Assembly (NCBI GenBank): GCA_030654015.1
Contig: JAURYI010000092.1
Coordinates: 22,752 to 86,751, forward strand
From: Methylococcales bacterium
GTDB taxonomy: Bacteria > Pseudomonadota > Gammaproteobacteria > Methylococcales > Methylomonadaceae
Direction of reading: 5' to 3'
Length of the DNA: 64,000 nucleotides
Under the pieces are notes generated by a model. The model saw only the letters and a program-made list of their open reading frames with translations. It made no database searches and was not told the DNA's origin. How positions within the stretch are numbered: the stretch's first letter is position 1; each line of letters starts with the position of its first letter. The position numbers and the translations under genes are program-made. Positions 8,237-19,106 of this stretch are shown piece by piece.

Positions 8237-9847
8237 CTAACCTGCATCATTCAGCATTGCCAACGCTACCGCCTCCGCGACTTTAATCCCATCGACAGCA
8301 GCGGATAAAATTCCGCCCGCATAACCTGCACCCTCACCTGCGGGATACAAACCGTGGGTATTCATGCTTTGATAGTGCGCATTGCGTTTAATACGAATCG
8401 GTGAGGAAGTGCGCGTTTCTACTGCGGTCAATACCGCATCATCCATCGCAAAGCCTTTGATTTTCTTGTCAAATGCGGGCAGTGCTTCGCGGATGGCATC
8501 AATCGCATACGCGGGTAATGCGGTGCTTAAATCGGTTAAATGCACACTGGGCGTGTAGGACGGCTGTACAGTACCTAACTGTTCAGACGGACGCTGTGCC
8601 AAAAAATCACCGACCCGTTGCGCAGGGGCTTGGTAATTACTGCCGCCCAACACAAACGCCTTGGCTTCTAAACGGCGTTGTAAATCTATACCTGCCAACG
8701 GATGTTCGGGATAATCAACTTCGGGGGAAATGCCGACCACAATCGCACTGTTGGCATTGCGTTCGTTGCGCGAATATTGGCTCATGCCATTGGTGACTAC
8801 ATGACCCGCTTCCGAAGTTGCCGCGACCACCGTACCACCGGGACACATACAAAAACTGTATACCGAACGTCCGTTTTTACAGTGATGCACTAATTTATAA
8901 TCCGCCGCGCCCAGTAACGGATGCCCCGCAGATGCGCCAAAACGGCACACATCAATTAAGGATTGCGGGTGTTCAATACGAAAGCCGATGGAAAACGGCT
9001 TAGCTTCAATATACACACCGCACTCATAGAGCATTTTGAAGGTATCACGCGCACTGTGACCGACCGCCAGCACCACATGATTGCTGTTCAGCGTTTCACC
9101 GCTCGCCAGTTTTACGCCGCGTACTTGATGGTTATCAATAATCAGTTCATCAACGCGCTGTTGAAAACGAATCTCACCGCCCAGACTTTCAATCGTGGCG
9201 CGGATTTGCTCCACCATCGTGACTAATTTAAACGTGCCGATATGTGGTTTGCTGACATAAAGAATCTCCGCAGGTGCGCCCGCTTTGACAAATTCGGTTA
9301 ATACTTTACGTCCGTAATGGTTCGGGTCTTTGATTTGCGTGTACAGCTTACCGTCAGAAAATGTCCCCGCTCCGCCTTCACCAAACTGCACGTTAGATTC
9401 AGGATTAAATTCAGATTTGCGCCACAAGCCGAAGGTGTCTTTGGTACGTTCACGCACTTCTTTACCACGTTCTAAAATAATCGGACGAAAACCCATTTGC
9501 GCCAGAATCAAACCTGCAAACAAACCGCAGGGGCCTGTGCCGATGACAATCGGACGCTGTTTTAATTGTGCGGGCGCGTGAGTGACAAACTGATAAGTGG
9601 TGTCGGGGGTAATCAAAATATGCGGGTCATTCTGATGACGCGCCAACACCTGCGCTTGATTTCTAAGCTCAACATCCAGCGTATACACCAGCTCGATGGC
9701 GTTACGTTTGCGCGCGTCATTGCCTTGGCGAAAGACGGTATAAGCAATAAAATCAGCGGGCGTAATGCCCAGTCGTTCAATAATTGCTGTGGTTATCATG
9801 CTCTCGGCATGATCCAGAGGTAATTTAAGTTCGGTAATTCTTAACAT
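8237..9847 (-). CDS. FAD-dependent oxidoreductase, COG2509 family
   Basis: 536 residues. A leading domain of about 85 residues precedes an FAD-binding Rossmann motif, VIGTGPCGLFAGLILAQMGF, and ILERGKEVRERTKD. The segment NVQFGEGGAGTFSDGKLYT and the C-terminal YPAGEGAGYAGGILSAA match the conserved uncharacterised NAD(P)/FAD-dependent dehydrogenases of COG2509. The substrate is unknown. It is transcribed 32 bases upstream of cobB on the same strand, though a functional link to cobalamin synthesis is not established. Confidence 0.85.
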   Translation of the reverse strand: MLRITELKLPLDHAESMITTAIIERLGITPADFIAYTVFRQGNDARKRNAIELVYTLDVELRNQAQVLARHQNDPHILITPDTTYQFVTHAPAQLKQRPIVIGTGPCGLFAGLILAQMGFRPIILERGKEVRERTKDTFGLWRKSEFNPESNVQFGEGGAGTFSDGKLYTQIKDPNHYGRKVLTEFVKAGAPAEILYVSKPHIGTFKLVTMVEQIRATIESLGGEIRFQQRVDELIIDNHQVRGVKLASGETLNSNHVVLAVGHSARDTFKMLYECGVYIEAKPFSIGFRIEHPQSLIDVCRFGASAGHPLLGAADYKLVHHCKNGRSVYSFCMCPGGTVVAATSEAGHVVTNGMSQYSRNERNANSAIVVGISPEVDYPEHPLAGIDLQRRLEAKAFVLGGSNYQAPAQRVGDFLAQRPSEQLGTVQPSYTPSVHLTDLSTALPAYAIDAIREALPAFDKKIKGFAMDDAVLTAVETRTSSPIRIKRNAHYQSMNTHGLYPAGEGAGYAGGILSAAVDGIKVAEAVALAMLNDAG

Positions 9848-9906
9848 GAAGTTTTAATGTGTGTGAAATTTAAAGTGTGTTTCGTGGACTAAATATCGGT
9901 TGGAAG

Positions 9907-10218
9907 TTACTCAATTCGATACGGCTGTAGGTCAATAGATAGAACCCTAGCACCTAATACCGTACAGATGCCTTGGTAACGTTCATCACCCGTGGAGGCA
10001 AATTCAAACGCATAGCAACGAAAAACCTGCCATTTTCCTGCCGCGTTTCTTTTTAAACCCATGCGTGTCAATGCCACATAATCATCCAGCATTAATAATT
10101 CCAAGTTAGCGCAACGGGATTTGGCGGCGTGTAATGCCATGGTTTTACTGGTCTGCGCGTACTGCCAGTACCAATAAGCCAACAAAAATAAACTTATTAC
10201 AACAAGATTATCCAACAT
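9907..10218 (-). CDS. DUF3301 family small membrane-anchored protein
   Basis: 103 residues. One N-terminal hydrophobic segment (LVVISLFLLAYWYWQY) is followed by the conserved pattern KSRCANLELLMLDDYVAL and a W...FRCYAFEFASTGDERYQGI core. This agrees with DUF3301, a short gammaproteobacterial family of unknown function anchored in the inner membrane. It lies upstream of the COG2509 gene on the same strand with a gap of about 60 bases. Confidence 0.75.
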   Translation of the reverse strand: MLDNLVVISLFLLAYWYWQYAQTSKTMALHAAKSRCANLELLMLDDYVALTRMGLKRNAAGKWQVFRCYAFEFASTGDERYQGICTVLGARVLSIDLQPYRIE

Positions 10219-10301
10219 GAGTTAAAATCCGCCGTAAGCGGTCAGTGAAAGTATGACGCTTATTGTACTAATATTCAGCGTACTCGTTAGCAGGAAATAA
10301 T

Positions 10302-10727
10302 ATGAAGCCTCCTCTTACGGGCGGTTGCCTTTGTGGTAAAGTCCGATATGAAATATCAGCACCGCCTGTTGACAGCATGAACTGCCATTGCAGAACCTGC
10401 CAAAAATGGACGGGTACAGCGTATCTGGCTTTTATGTGGATACCTGCGGATGCACTCAGCATCACGGGTGAGTACAAAGAATTTGCCACGCTTGCCGCCA
10501 GTGGCAATACTGTTTATCGGGGGTTCTGCGCTGAATGCGGCACGGCATTATTTGGACGATACAGCCATTTTGCCGCTGTTCGTCCTGTCGCTGCCGCCAC
10601 ACTTGACGATCCGAGTATGTTCAAACCCCAAAAAGACATTTGGGTCGCCGATGCCCAGCCGTGGGATATGATGAATCCCGATTTGCCCAAGTATGCAGGT
10701 AATCCGACAAGACCGCCAACGTTATAA
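10302..10727 (+). CDS. GFA family (glutathione-dependent formaldehyde-activating enzyme-like) protein
   Basis: 141 residues with the zinc-binding cysteines of the GFA fold: GGCLCGKVRYE, NCHCRTCQKWTG and GFCAECGTALF. The founding member was proposed to bind glutathione and speed formation of S-hydroxymethylglutathione, but most members have unproven functions. A methylotrophic host would make a formaldehyde-related role attractive, but this is inference only. It stands between a divergent gene and an esterase gene. Confidence 0.85.
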   Translation: MKPPLTGGCLCGKVRYEISAPPVDSMNCHCRTCQKWTGTAYLAFMWIPADALSITGEYKEFATLAASGNTVYRGFCAECGTALFGRYSHFAAVRPVAAATLDDPSMFKPQKDIWVADAQPWDMMNPDLPKYAGNPTRPPTL

Positions 10728-10788
10728 AAACCTCGGCAACTTTATTACAAGTCCTTGGTAAACATTACATTACTTATGGAACACGCCC

Positions 10789-11457
10789 ATGATTTCTGAA
10801 CTAAGCACCGTTGAAATACAGCCGACAGCCGACCACCAGTATTCCATTATATGGTTACATGGATTAGGTGCGGATGGACACGATTTTGAAGATGTTGCAC
10901 GAGAACTCCATGTCAACGCCGCGCCGCATATTCGCTTTATTTTTCCCAATGCCCCGATTCAATCCGTCACCATTAACGGCGGTATGGAAATGCGCTCATG
11001 GTACGATATTCTCGCCATGAATCTGGAGCGCGAAGTCGATATAAACGGCATTTATCAATCCGCCGCATTGGTAGACCAACTAATTACGCGCGAGCTGAGC
11101 GAAGGTATTGCCGCCGAAAACATTTTACTCGCTGGATTTTCGCAAGGCGGCGTGATTGCCCTGCACGTCGGTTTGCGCTACCCGCAGCGACTAGCAGGCA
11201 TTATCGCCCTGTCCTGCTACCTGCCCACGCTGCCGCAACTGAATTCCGAAGCGGCTACCGCCAATAAAAACACCCCCATTTTTATGGGGCATGGCATATT
11301 GGATTCCGTGGTGGCAATTGAATCAGGTAAAGCAGTATTTGATACGCTACACGCGCAGGGACAACCGATTCAATGGCATGATTATGTGATGGAACACTCT
11401 GTTTGTATTGAAGAAATAGAACACATAGCGACATTTATCAACAGCGTTTTTAAATAA
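10789..11457 (+). CDS. Carboxylesterase / acyl-protein thioesterase family (alpha/beta hydrolase)
   Basis: 222 residues, the size of the phospholipase/carboxylesterase family (COG0400). The opening IIWLHGLGADGHDFEDV contains the oxyanion-hole region. The nucleophile elbow is AGFSQGGVIALH, the acidic residue is likely in MGHGILDSVV, and the histidine in YVMEHSVCIEE. Members hydrolyse short-chain esters or lysophospholipids in the cytoplasm. No signal peptide is seen. Confidence 0.88.
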   Translation: MISELSTVEIQPTADHQYSIIWLHGLGADGHDFEDVARELHVNAAPHIRFIFPNAPIQSVTINGGMEMRSWYDILAMNLEREVDINGIYQSAALVDQLITRELSEGIAAENILLAGFSQGGVIALHVGLRYPQRLAGIIALSCYLPTLPQLNSEAATANKNTPIFMGHGILDSVVAIESGKAVFDTLHAQGQPIQWHDYVMEHSVCIEEIEHIATFINSVFK

Positions 11458-11479
11458 TTCCCACCGTCATCCAAACGCC

Positions 11480-11524
11480 ATAGCAAGTCTGTAATACACA
11501 AATTTGCTGCTCCTGACTTGCTAT
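11480..11524. repeat. Inverted repeat in the esterase-T1SS intergenic region
   Basis: ATAGCAAGTC (11480-11489) and GACTTGCTAT (11515-11524) are 10-bp inverted arms separated by 25 bases, which would form a stem-loop after the esterase stop. No T-tract follows. A possible -10 hexamer TATACT lies at 11535-11540 but lacks a good -35 partner. Nothing else is recognised between 11458 and 11636. Confidence 0.4.
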
Positions 11525-11636
11525 TATGCAAATCTATACTACCGCTATGGATTGCTTAAATCCTCACTGTCTGTAAAATTACCCTATCAGCAAGTTCCAC
11601 AAGGGCTTGCTCCTTCATTATAGGGAATTTAAACTT

Positions 11637-13349
11637 ATGCGTTTGCCTCGTTCAGAACTCGCTGAAGCGATTTATTATTGCCGTGATTCGTTTAAATCGG
11701 CGGCATTTTTTAGTTTGTTTATTAATATGTTAATGCTGTTTCCCTCCATCTACATGATGCAGGTTTATGATCGTGTGTTAGGCAGCAACAGCACCTCTAC
11801 ACTGCTGATGCTGACTTTACTGGCGGTGTTATTGTTCGCTATGCTGGGCGCGTTGGAGTGGATACGCTCGCAAGTGTTGATTCGTGTCAGTACCCGTTTT
11901 GATTTATTACTGAATGAGCGGTTGTATCAAGTGCTGTTTCGTCAGGCATTGGTCAGTGGCGGCAAATCCAGCACCCAACCGCTGAGTGATTTATTGGCAT
12001 TGCGCCAGTTTTTAACAGGTCAAGGCTTGTTTGCCTTCTTTGATGCACCGTGGTTGCCCATTTATATAGGACTGCTGTTTTTATTTAATCCCGCTTTCGG
12101 TGCAGTGGCGATTGTGTCCGTACTGCTGTTGACTTTACTGGCAATCTGGAACGAACGCGCCACGCATGACGATTTAGAACAAGCCAACCAAATTTCCGTC
12201 GAAAGTTCCAACAGCACCGCGCGTAATTTACGCAATGCCGAAGTGGTTCATGCCTTGGGTATGTTGCCCGCATTAATGGCACGCTGGAAAGTAAAACAAC
12301 GCAAACTCATCATTTTACAAGCCTTGGCAAGTGAAAAAGGCGGTCTGATTTCCGCATTATCAAAAACCTACCGCGTCACCATCCAATCGTTAATTTTAGG
12401 GCTGGGCGCGTGGTTGGCAATCAACAAACAAATCAGCCCTGGAGTGATGATTGGCGGCTCTATTTTATTGGGTCGCGCATTAGCCCCTATTGATTTAATG
12501 ATTGGCAGCTGGAAACAATTTTTAACCGCACGCACGGCTTACGGACGGCTGAATGAATTATTGGCAACGTTCCCCGCTGATGCCGACCGAATGCCGTTAC
12601 CTGCACCTAAAGGCGCGTTGCGCGTTGAACAGGCGATTGTTGTACCACCCGGCTCTAAAATCCCCGTACTGAAAGGGCTGAATTTTGCCATCGAAGCAGG
12701 TACATCGGTGGCATTGGTCGGTGCGAGTGCGTCAGGCAAATCTACCTTAGCCCGCGCCTTATTAGGTATCTGGCCTGTTGCCAGCGGTGCGATTCGGTTG
12801 GACGGCGCGGACGTGATGCAGGGCGAGCGCAGTTTAGTCGGCCCGTATATCGGCTATTTACCGCAGGATATAGAATTATTTGACGGCACGATTGCCGAAA
12901 ATATCGCCCGTTTCGGTGAAGTCGATGCCAATCATGTGGTCGATGCGGCTATTGCGGCGGGTGTGCATGACATGATTTTACGCTTGCCGCAAGGTTACGA
13001 TACCGAGATTGGTGGCGGGGGCGGGGCGTTATCCGCCGGTCAACGTCAGCGGGTCGGCTTAGCCCGCGCCATGTATGGCAACCCTGTGTTAGTGATATTG
13101 GATGAACCCAATTCTAATTTGGATGATGTCGGTGAAATGGCATTGGCACAGGCGTTAATCAAACTGAAAAAAAGCGGCTGCACGGTGATTGCGATTACCC
13201 ATCGGGTCGGTATTTTGGGCATCGTAGACAGGATTATGGTGTTGAATGAGGGCGCGTTAGTCTTGGACGGCGCACGAGACGAAGTATTGGCAAAACTAAA
13301 TCAACGCCCTGCGCAAGCCCCACAACCCGTACAAGGTAAACCTGCATGA
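11637..13349 (+). CDS. Type I secretion system ABC permease/ATPase (PrtD/HasD family)
   Basis: 570 residues from the ATG at 11637, which follows AGGGAA at good spacing; the upstream TTG extension is unlikely. The N-terminal half holds five to six membrane segments (SAAFFSLFINMLMLFPSIYMM and later). The C-terminal ATPase has Walker A GASASGKST, signature LSAGQRQRVGLAR, Walker B VLVILDEPNSNLDD and the switch histidine ITHR. There is no N-terminal C39 peptidase, so this is the protease/haemophore-type exporter. It overlaps the HlyD-family gene by four bases and forms a three-gene exporter with the TolC-family gene. Confidence 0.93.
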   Translation: MRLPRSELAEAIYYCRDSFKSAAFFSLFINMLMLFPSIYMMQVYDRVLGSNSTSTLLMLTLLAVLLFAMLGALEWIRSQVLIRVSTRFDLLLNERLYQVLFRQALVSGGKSSTQPLSDLLALRQFLTGQGLFAFFDAPWLPIYIGLLFLFNPAFGAVAIVSVLLLTLLAIWNERATHDDLEQANQISVESSNSTARNLRNAEVVHALGMLPALMARWKVKQRKLIILQALASEKGGLISALSKTYRVTIQSLILGLGAWLAINKQISPGVMIGGSILLGRALAPIDLMIGSWKQFLTARTAYGRLNELLATFPADADRMPLPAPKGALRVEQAIVVPPGSKIPVLKGLNFAIEAGTSVALVGASASGKSTLARALLGIWPVASGAIRLDGADVMQGERSLVGPYIGYLPQDIELFDGTIAENIARFGEVDANHVVDAAIAAGVHDMILRLPQGYDTEIGGGGGALSAGQRQRVGLARAMYGNPVLVILDEPNSNLDDVGEMALAQALIKLKKSGCTVIAITHRVGILGIVDRIMVLNEGALVLDGARDEVLAKLNQRPAQAPQPVQGKPA

Positions 13350-14689
13350 GTTTATACAAAACCAAACCCAGAGATTTAGATCAACTTGATGTGAATGAAT
13401 TTGCCGACGACCGTCCGATTCGCCGCTTGGGTTATCTGCTTATTTTGATTGTCTTCGGCGGCTTTGGTGCGTGGTCTTACTTTGCACCCTTAGGCAGCGC
13501 GGTATTAGCCCCTGGCAGTGTCACCGTTGAAGGCTATCGCAAAACCGTCCAGCATTTGGAAGGCGGGATTGTTAAAGCCCTTCATGTGCGTGATGGTGAC
13601 AATGTCGTCAAAGGTCAGGTATTGGTAGAGCTGGATGACACCTCTACCCGTGCGCAATTAGAAACCTTACGCGGGCAATTATTTTCTGCACTGGCGCGGG
13701 AAGCGCGTTTAATCGCCGAGCGTGACGGCAAAACCAGTGTCAGTTATTCTGCTGAATTAAAAAGTCTTGGGATTGAGCCGCGCATACAAGAAAATATGCG
13801 TATTCAAGAACAATCTTTCGCGGTGCGTAAACAATCACGCAACGGCGAAATCGCCATTCTCAAAGAACAACGCCAACAGCTACTGGCTAAAATTGAAGGG
13901 ATTAAGGCACAAAGTACCAGCCGCAGCACGCTGTCATCCTCATTAAGCAAAGAATTGGTTGATTTTCGCGCGATGCTCAAAGAAGGCTATATCGAAAAAC
14001 AAAAAGTCACTGAACTGGAACGGCGGTTAGCCGAATCAGAGGGCGATAAAGGCGATTTTGTTGCCAGTATTGCCACTGCACAAACCCAAATCAGTGAAAT
14101 TTCCCTGAAAATTCTGCAAATTGAAAAAGACTTTCAGCGTGAAGTGGTGGAAGAACTCAGTAAGGTACAAACTGAACTGTCCGAACTGCACGAAAAAACC
14201 CAATGGCTGACCGATACCGTAGAGCGCACAATCATTAAATCGCCTGAATCGGGTATGGTGTTGGGCTTAACCGTACACACCATCGGCGCAGTCATTCCAC
14301 CAGGTGGGCATCTGCTTGATGTTGTCCCGCAACAAGAAGAACTCATCGTCGAAGCACAAATATCACCGATTGATATTGACAGAATTCGCCTCGGACAACA
14401 AACAGAGGTGCGTTTCAGTGCCTTCAAAAGTGCCAAGACGCTGAAAATAAACGGTAAATTACTGACCATCTCCGCCGACCGACTCACCGACGAGCAAAAC
14501 AAAACCAGTTATTACCTCGGACGTATCGAAGTCGATAAAACAGGTTTGGATGACCTGCGCAAAAATGACTTGGTGTTAGTTCCAGGTATGCCTGCGGAAG
14601 TATTGATCAATACGGGAGATAGAACTTTCATTGAATACCTGATGAAACCGCTCAGTAATGTGTTTGCCCGTTCATTTAATGAGGATTAA
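13346..14689 (+). CDS. Type I secretion periplasmic adaptor, HlyD family
   Basis: 447 residues. A cytoplasmic tail of about 28 residues and a single membrane segment (YLLILIVFGGFGAWSYF) are followed by a beta-barrel/lipoyl half-motif (VLAPGSVTVEGYRKTVQHLE). A long coiled-coil hairpin (about residues 100-290) and the returning lipoyl and beta domains (IIKSPESGMVLGLTVHT) complete the adaptor. It bridges the ABC protein and the outer-membrane channel. Start and stop overlap or abut both neighbours, indicating translational coupling. Confidence 0.93.
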   Translation: MSLYKTKPRDLDQLDVNEFADDRPIRRLGYLLILIVFGGFGAWSYFAPLGSAVLAPGSVTVEGYRKTVQHLEGGIVKALHVRDGDNVVKGQVLVELDDTSTRAQLETLRGQLFSALAREARLIAERDGKTSVSYSAELKSLGIEPRIQENMRIQEQSFAVRKQSRNGEIAILKEQRQQLLAKIEGIKAQSTSRSTLSSSLSKELVDFRAMLKEGYIEKQKVTELERRLAESEGDKGDFVASIATAQTQISEISLKILQIEKDFQREVVEELSKVQTELSELHEKTQWLTDTVERTIIKSPESGMVLGLTVHTIGAVIPPGGHLLDVVPQQEELIVEAQISPIDIDRIRLGQQTEVRFSAFKSAKTLKINGKLLTISADRLTDEQNKTSYYLGRIEVDKTGLDDLRKNDLVLVPGMPAEVLINTGDRTFIEYLMKPLSNVFARSFNED

Positions 14690-14693
14690 AACG

Positions 14694-16505
14694 ATGCGTT
14701 CAGTATGTTTGCTCTTAATCGGCTTGAGTTTTAGTGTCTCCAGTTACGCCGATAATTTACTGTCACTGTATCAACGTGCCTTGCTCGCCTCGCCTGAATT
14801 AAGCGGCAGTCAGTATGCTTTGGATATTGCCCGCGCCCAAGAAGACCAATCGTTTGGTAAATTATTACCACAAGCGGTATTGAAAGGTAATTATTCAGGC
14901 AACAATCTAAAATACGAAACCAGAAGCGGCGACCAATACCCAGGTAAAAACGCAGGTGTCACTATGCGGCAGCCGTTATTTGATTTACAAGCCTATTTGC
15001 TGATGAAAAGTCAGACCTCACGCACCGAACAAGGCGAAGAAAACCTGCTTGCCGCGCATCAGCAACTGATTTCCGACCTCGTTACCCGTTATGTAGATGC
15101 TTTGGAAGCGGCGGATAAAAGTGACATTATCAGCGCGGAACTCAGTTCCACCGAAAAACAACTTGCCCGCGTTAAAGCCATGAATGAACGCCAAATGGCA
15201 TTGATAACGGATTTATACGAACTGCAAGCCCGCGTTGAAACCCTGCGCACCGCGCTCATCGAAAGCAACAATGACGCAAAAATCGCCTTGGAAAAATTAC
15301 GCGAACTGACAGGCGATGCGGTGACGGGCATACAGCCCGTACGTCTGGACAGCACAGAGCCGCCACCTGACGGCAGTGTTGATACATGGATAGATCAAGC
15401 GCACCGTATTAATCCTGAGTTAAACGGACTCAAACGTGCGGTTGAATCGGCAGATCAAAGTATATCCGCCTATCAGGCAGGGCATTTGCCGCGCGTTGAA
15501 CTGCAAGCGTCAGGTAATTACAGTAATACGGCTTTCAACAATCAACAAACACCCGCTTATACTGTCGGCACTATCGGTGTCGATATGACAATGCCGCTTT
15601 ATGAAGGCGGCATTACCTCGGCGCGAGTGCGCGAAGCCGAAGGACGCAAAGGCTTAAGTAATAGCCAACTGGAACAAAAATTACGCGAGGTGGAAAAAAT
15701 AACCCGCGCCGCTTATCTGGATATGACCAGTTCACCCGCGCGTAGTCTGGCAACCGACCGCCAACTGGAAGCCAACGAACAAGCCGAAGCGGCAATGGAA
15801 AAAGGCTATGAATTAGGCGTAGTGACGATTGTTGACCTGCTCAATGCACAAAAACAATTATCCGAAGCCCGCAAAGTACAACGCCAATCGCGTTACCGTT
15901 ATTTTAAAGCGCGGAGTAATTTACTACAGCAAGCAGGACGATTAGATGTTGAAGAACTGGCGAAATTAAACAGCTGGTTAGCAAGCGACAGCAGCGTTGC
16001 CAGTGCTATTGCTCAATCTGAGATTAAAGCCACCGACAAACCTGTGACACCTGTCAGCAAGTCAGTTGATGACGCGACCAGCGAGATTGAAACGCCCGTT
16101 ATTAACATAAAAAAACCTGCTAAACCTGCCGTCAATACCGTTGCCGCTCCTGCGCCTGTTCCTGTGCCGCAAACGGTAAGCAAACCCGCCGACAAGCCTG
16201 TGACCAATACCGTGACAACGCCTGTTGCCGTGCCTATTCCTGCTCCGCAAACAGTAAGTAAACCTGTTGCCGCGCCTGTGAACCCGCCGATTGCTCAACC
16301 GATTGTCAACGCCGTGCCGCCACCTGCTGCTATCGAACCGCTGACTAAACCCAGCACCAGTGCGGCGGCAAATCCTGTGATTGAATCAGCAGTCAGTAAC
16401 CGCCCGAAAGTGCGTGAGGGTGACTGTCGCTTTGTTCATGCGGATTATCGCAATCCTAAATATAAACACTGTTTGACTTTCACTGCACCTAACAAGCAAC
16501 AATGA
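14694..16505 (+). CDS. TolC-family outer membrane channel with proline-rich C-terminal tail
   Basis: 603 residues from the ATG at 14694 (SD GAGGAT at 14681), starting with a signal peptide ending SYADNLL. Residues up to about 430 show the two TolC repeats (LYQRALLASPELSGSQYALDIA and later DQSISAYQAGHLPRVELQASG, ELGVVTIVDLLNAQKQL). The last 170 or so residues are unusual: a low-complexity Pro/Val/Ala/Lys region (repeats such as VSKPADKPVTNTV), then a short cysteine-containing end (GDCRFVHADYRNPKYKHC). The tail may reach the periplasm or peptidoglycan; that is speculation. It overlaps dtd by four bases. Confidence 0.9.
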   Translation: MRSVCLLLIGLSFSVSSYADNLLSLYQRALLASPELSGSQYALDIARAQEDQSFGKLLPQAVLKGNYSGNNLKYETRSGDQYPGKNAGVTMRQPLFDLQAYLLMKSQTSRTEQGEENLLAAHQQLISDLVTRYVDALEAADKSDIISAELSSTEKQLARVKAMNERQMALITDLYELQARVETLRTALIESNNDAKIALEKLRELTGDAVTGIQPVRLDSTEPPPDGSVDTWIDQAHRINPELNGLKRAVESADQSISAYQAGHLPRVELQASGNYSNTAFNNQQTPAYTVGTIGVDMTMPLYEGGITSARVREAEGRKGLSNSQLEQKLREVEKITRAAYLDMTSSPARSLATDRQLEANEQAEAAMEKGYELGVVTIVDLLNAQKQLSEARKVQRQSRYRYFKARSNLLQQAGRLDVEELAKLNSWLASDSSVASAIAQSEIKATDKPVTPVSKSVDDATSEIETPVINIKKPAKPAVNTVAAPAPVPVPQTVSKPADKPVTNTVTTPVAVPIPAPQTVSKPVAAPVNPPIAQPIVNAVPPPAAIEPLTKPSTSAAANPVIESAVSNRPKVREGDCRFVHADYRNPKYKHCLTFTAPNKQQ

Positions 16506-16939
16506 TTACCATCATTCAACGAGTAACCACCGCCACCGTCACTGTCAATCAACAGGACATCGGCAAAATAGACACGGGGATTATGGCGTTGGTCGCGGTT
16601 GAAAAAACCGACACGCCACAACAAGCCGACCGCTTGCTGGAGCGTATTTTAAATTATCGGATTTTTGCCGATGAACAAGACCGTATGAATTTGAGCTTGC
16701 GGGATATTAACGGCGGTTTGTTGTTGGTGCCGCAATTCACCCTCGCGGCGAATACCGATAAAGGCAATCGCCCCAGTTTTGTGTCTGCCGCACCGCCTGA
16801 GCATGGACGTGATCTGTTTGCTTATTTGCAACAGCACGCTTTAAACGTTTATCCCAGTGTGCAGTTTGGCGAGTTTGGCGCGGATATGCAGGTGGCGTTG
16901 ATTAATAACGGCCCTGTAACGTTTACCTTAAGAACCTAA
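16502..16939 (+). CDS. dtd: D-aminoacyl-tRNA deacylase
   Basis: 145 residues, the exact family size. It hydrolyses D-aminoacyl-tRNA (and Gly-tRNA-Ala), protecting translation from wrong amino acids. The conserved VPQFTLAA (SQFTL-type) and NNGPVTFTL motifs line the proofreading site with the cross-subunit Gly-cisPro element. Its start overlaps the end of the TolC-family gene (ATGA), an odd partner for a secretion operon that probably only reflects shared transcription. Confidence 0.94.
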   Translation: MITIIQRVTTATVTVNQQDIGKIDTGIMALVAVEKTDTPQQADRLLERILNYRIFADEQDRMNLSLRDINGGLLLVPQFTLAANTDKGNRPSFVSAAPPEHGRDLFAYLQQHALNVYPSVQFGEFGADMQVALINNGPVTFTLRT

Positions 16940-16943
16940 GCAA

Positions 16944-17001
16944 CAGGAGTAAAACAGCTTTAGCTGTTTTACGTCCAATAGCTAAAGCTATTGGACTCCT
17001 G
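16944..17001. repeat. Double-hairpin (four-way junction) intergenic element, copy 2
   Basis: Outer arms CAGGA/TCCTG enclose hairpin 1 (AAAACAGC-TTTA-GCTGTTTT, 16951-16970) and hairpin 2 (GTCCAATAGC-TAAA-GCTATTGGAC, 16973-16996). It lies between the convergent dtd and dapB genes and might serve as a bidirectional transcription barrier. Confidence 0.65.
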
Positions 17002-17011
17002 AGTTTTATAC

Positions 17012-17818
<807 letters not shown>

Positions 17819-17828
17819 TCAGCCCGCT

Positions 17829-18971
17829 TTAAGTAGTGAAGAAGTTTTTAATGCTGTCCAGCCACGTTGATTCTTGTGGGCTGTGATGCTTGCCGCTGGT
17901 GGTCAGTGCTTCGCCGAGTTTTTCAACTATCGCTTTTTGTTCGCTGGTCAAATTGACAGGCGTTTCCACTTGCACTTTACACAATAAATCACCGACAGGG
18001 CCGCCGCGTACTTGTTTAACGCCTTTGCCGCGCAGTCTGAATGATTTGCCTGTTTGCGTTTCCGCTGGGATTTTTAACAGCACTTTACCGTCTAGCGTAG
18101 GTACTTCAATTTCATCACCTAAACACGCGGTCACGAAACTAATCGGCACTTCACAGTATAAATTCGCGCCATCACGGGTAAAAATGGCGTGTTGCTGGAC
18201 TTGAATATCAATGTACAAATCACCAGACGGGCCGCCGCGTTCACCTGCTTCACCTTCACCTGCTAAACGAATTCTATCGCCCGTATCCACACCTGCGGGG
18301 ATTTTTGCCGATAAGGTTTTGGTGTCTTGTACACGACCTTGACCGTAACATTTACCGCAGGGGTCTTTAATTTGTTTACCCGTACCGCGACAGGTCGGAC
18401 ACGCTTGTTGTATGGAAAAGAAGCCCTGCTGCATTCTGACCTGACCGTGACCGTGACAGGTGGTACAAATAACAGGACTAGAGCCTTTTTTCGCACCTGA
18501 ACCGCTACACTCGGTACACACCACCAACACAGGAATACGGATTTTCTTTTCCACACCCGCAACCGCTTCTTCCAAGGTTATTTCTATCGAATGACGTAAA
18601 TCTGAACCGCGTTGACTGCCATTACTGCGCTGTCTACCGCCGCCACCGCCGCCAAAAATATCCCCGAATACGTCACCGAAAATATCGCCGAAACCTTCTG
18701 CACCGCCAAAGCCGCCCGCGCCTCTGCCGCCCATAGAAGGATCAACACCTGCGTGTCCGAATTGATCGTAAGCTGCGCGTTTTTTAGGATCGGATAAGAT
18801 TTCGTAGGCTTCTTTGATTTGCTTGAATTTGACTTCAGCGGCTTCGGGGTTGTCCGCATTTCTGTCAGGATGATATTTCATCGCCTTGCTGCGGTAACTT
18901 TTCTTAATTTCTGCATCACTGGCGTTACGTTCAACACCCAGTAAGGTATAAAAATCTTCTTTTGCTGCCAT
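17829..18971 (-). CDS. dnaJ: Chaperone protein DnaJ
   Basis: 380 residues in the canonical order: J domain ([23 protein letters not shown] in [10 protein letters not shown]), Gly/Phe-rich region ([13 protein letters not shown]), four CxxCxGxG zinc repeats ([32 protein letters not shown]), then the two C-terminal substrate domains. It stimulates DnaK ATPase and presents unfolded clients. A TATAAT box lies about 37 bases upstream on the minus strand (19013-19008). dnaK is not in the window. Confidence 0.97.
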   Translation of the reverse strand: MAAKEDFYTLLGVERNASDAEIKKSYRSKAMKYHPDRNADNPEAAEVKFKQIKEAYEILSDPKKRAAYDQFGHAGVDPSMGGRGAGGFGGAEGFGDIFGDVFGDIFGGGGGGRQRSNGSQRGSDLRHSIEITLEEAVAGVEKKIRIPVLVVCTECSGSGAKKGSSPVICTTCHGHGQVRMQQGFFSIQQACPTCRGTGKQIKDPCGKCYGQGRVQDTKTLSAKIPAGVDTGDRIRLAGEGEAGERGGPSGDLYIDIQVQQHAIFTRDGANLYCEVPISFVTACLGDEIEVPTLDGKVLLKIPAETQTGKSFRLRGKGVKQVRGGPVGDLLCKVQVETPVNLTSEQKAIVEKLGEALTTSGKHHSPQESTWLDSIKNFFTT

Positions 18972-19106
18972 TGGTTAATAATCTACTGTTAAATTTTCGT
19001 GGGGGTTATTATAAAACAGATGGAGCGGTATCGTTAAATAGCGTTGCCCTATCTATCGACCCGATATGGTGACAAATTATAAAATATCCAGCTTATTGCC
19101 GTTTTG

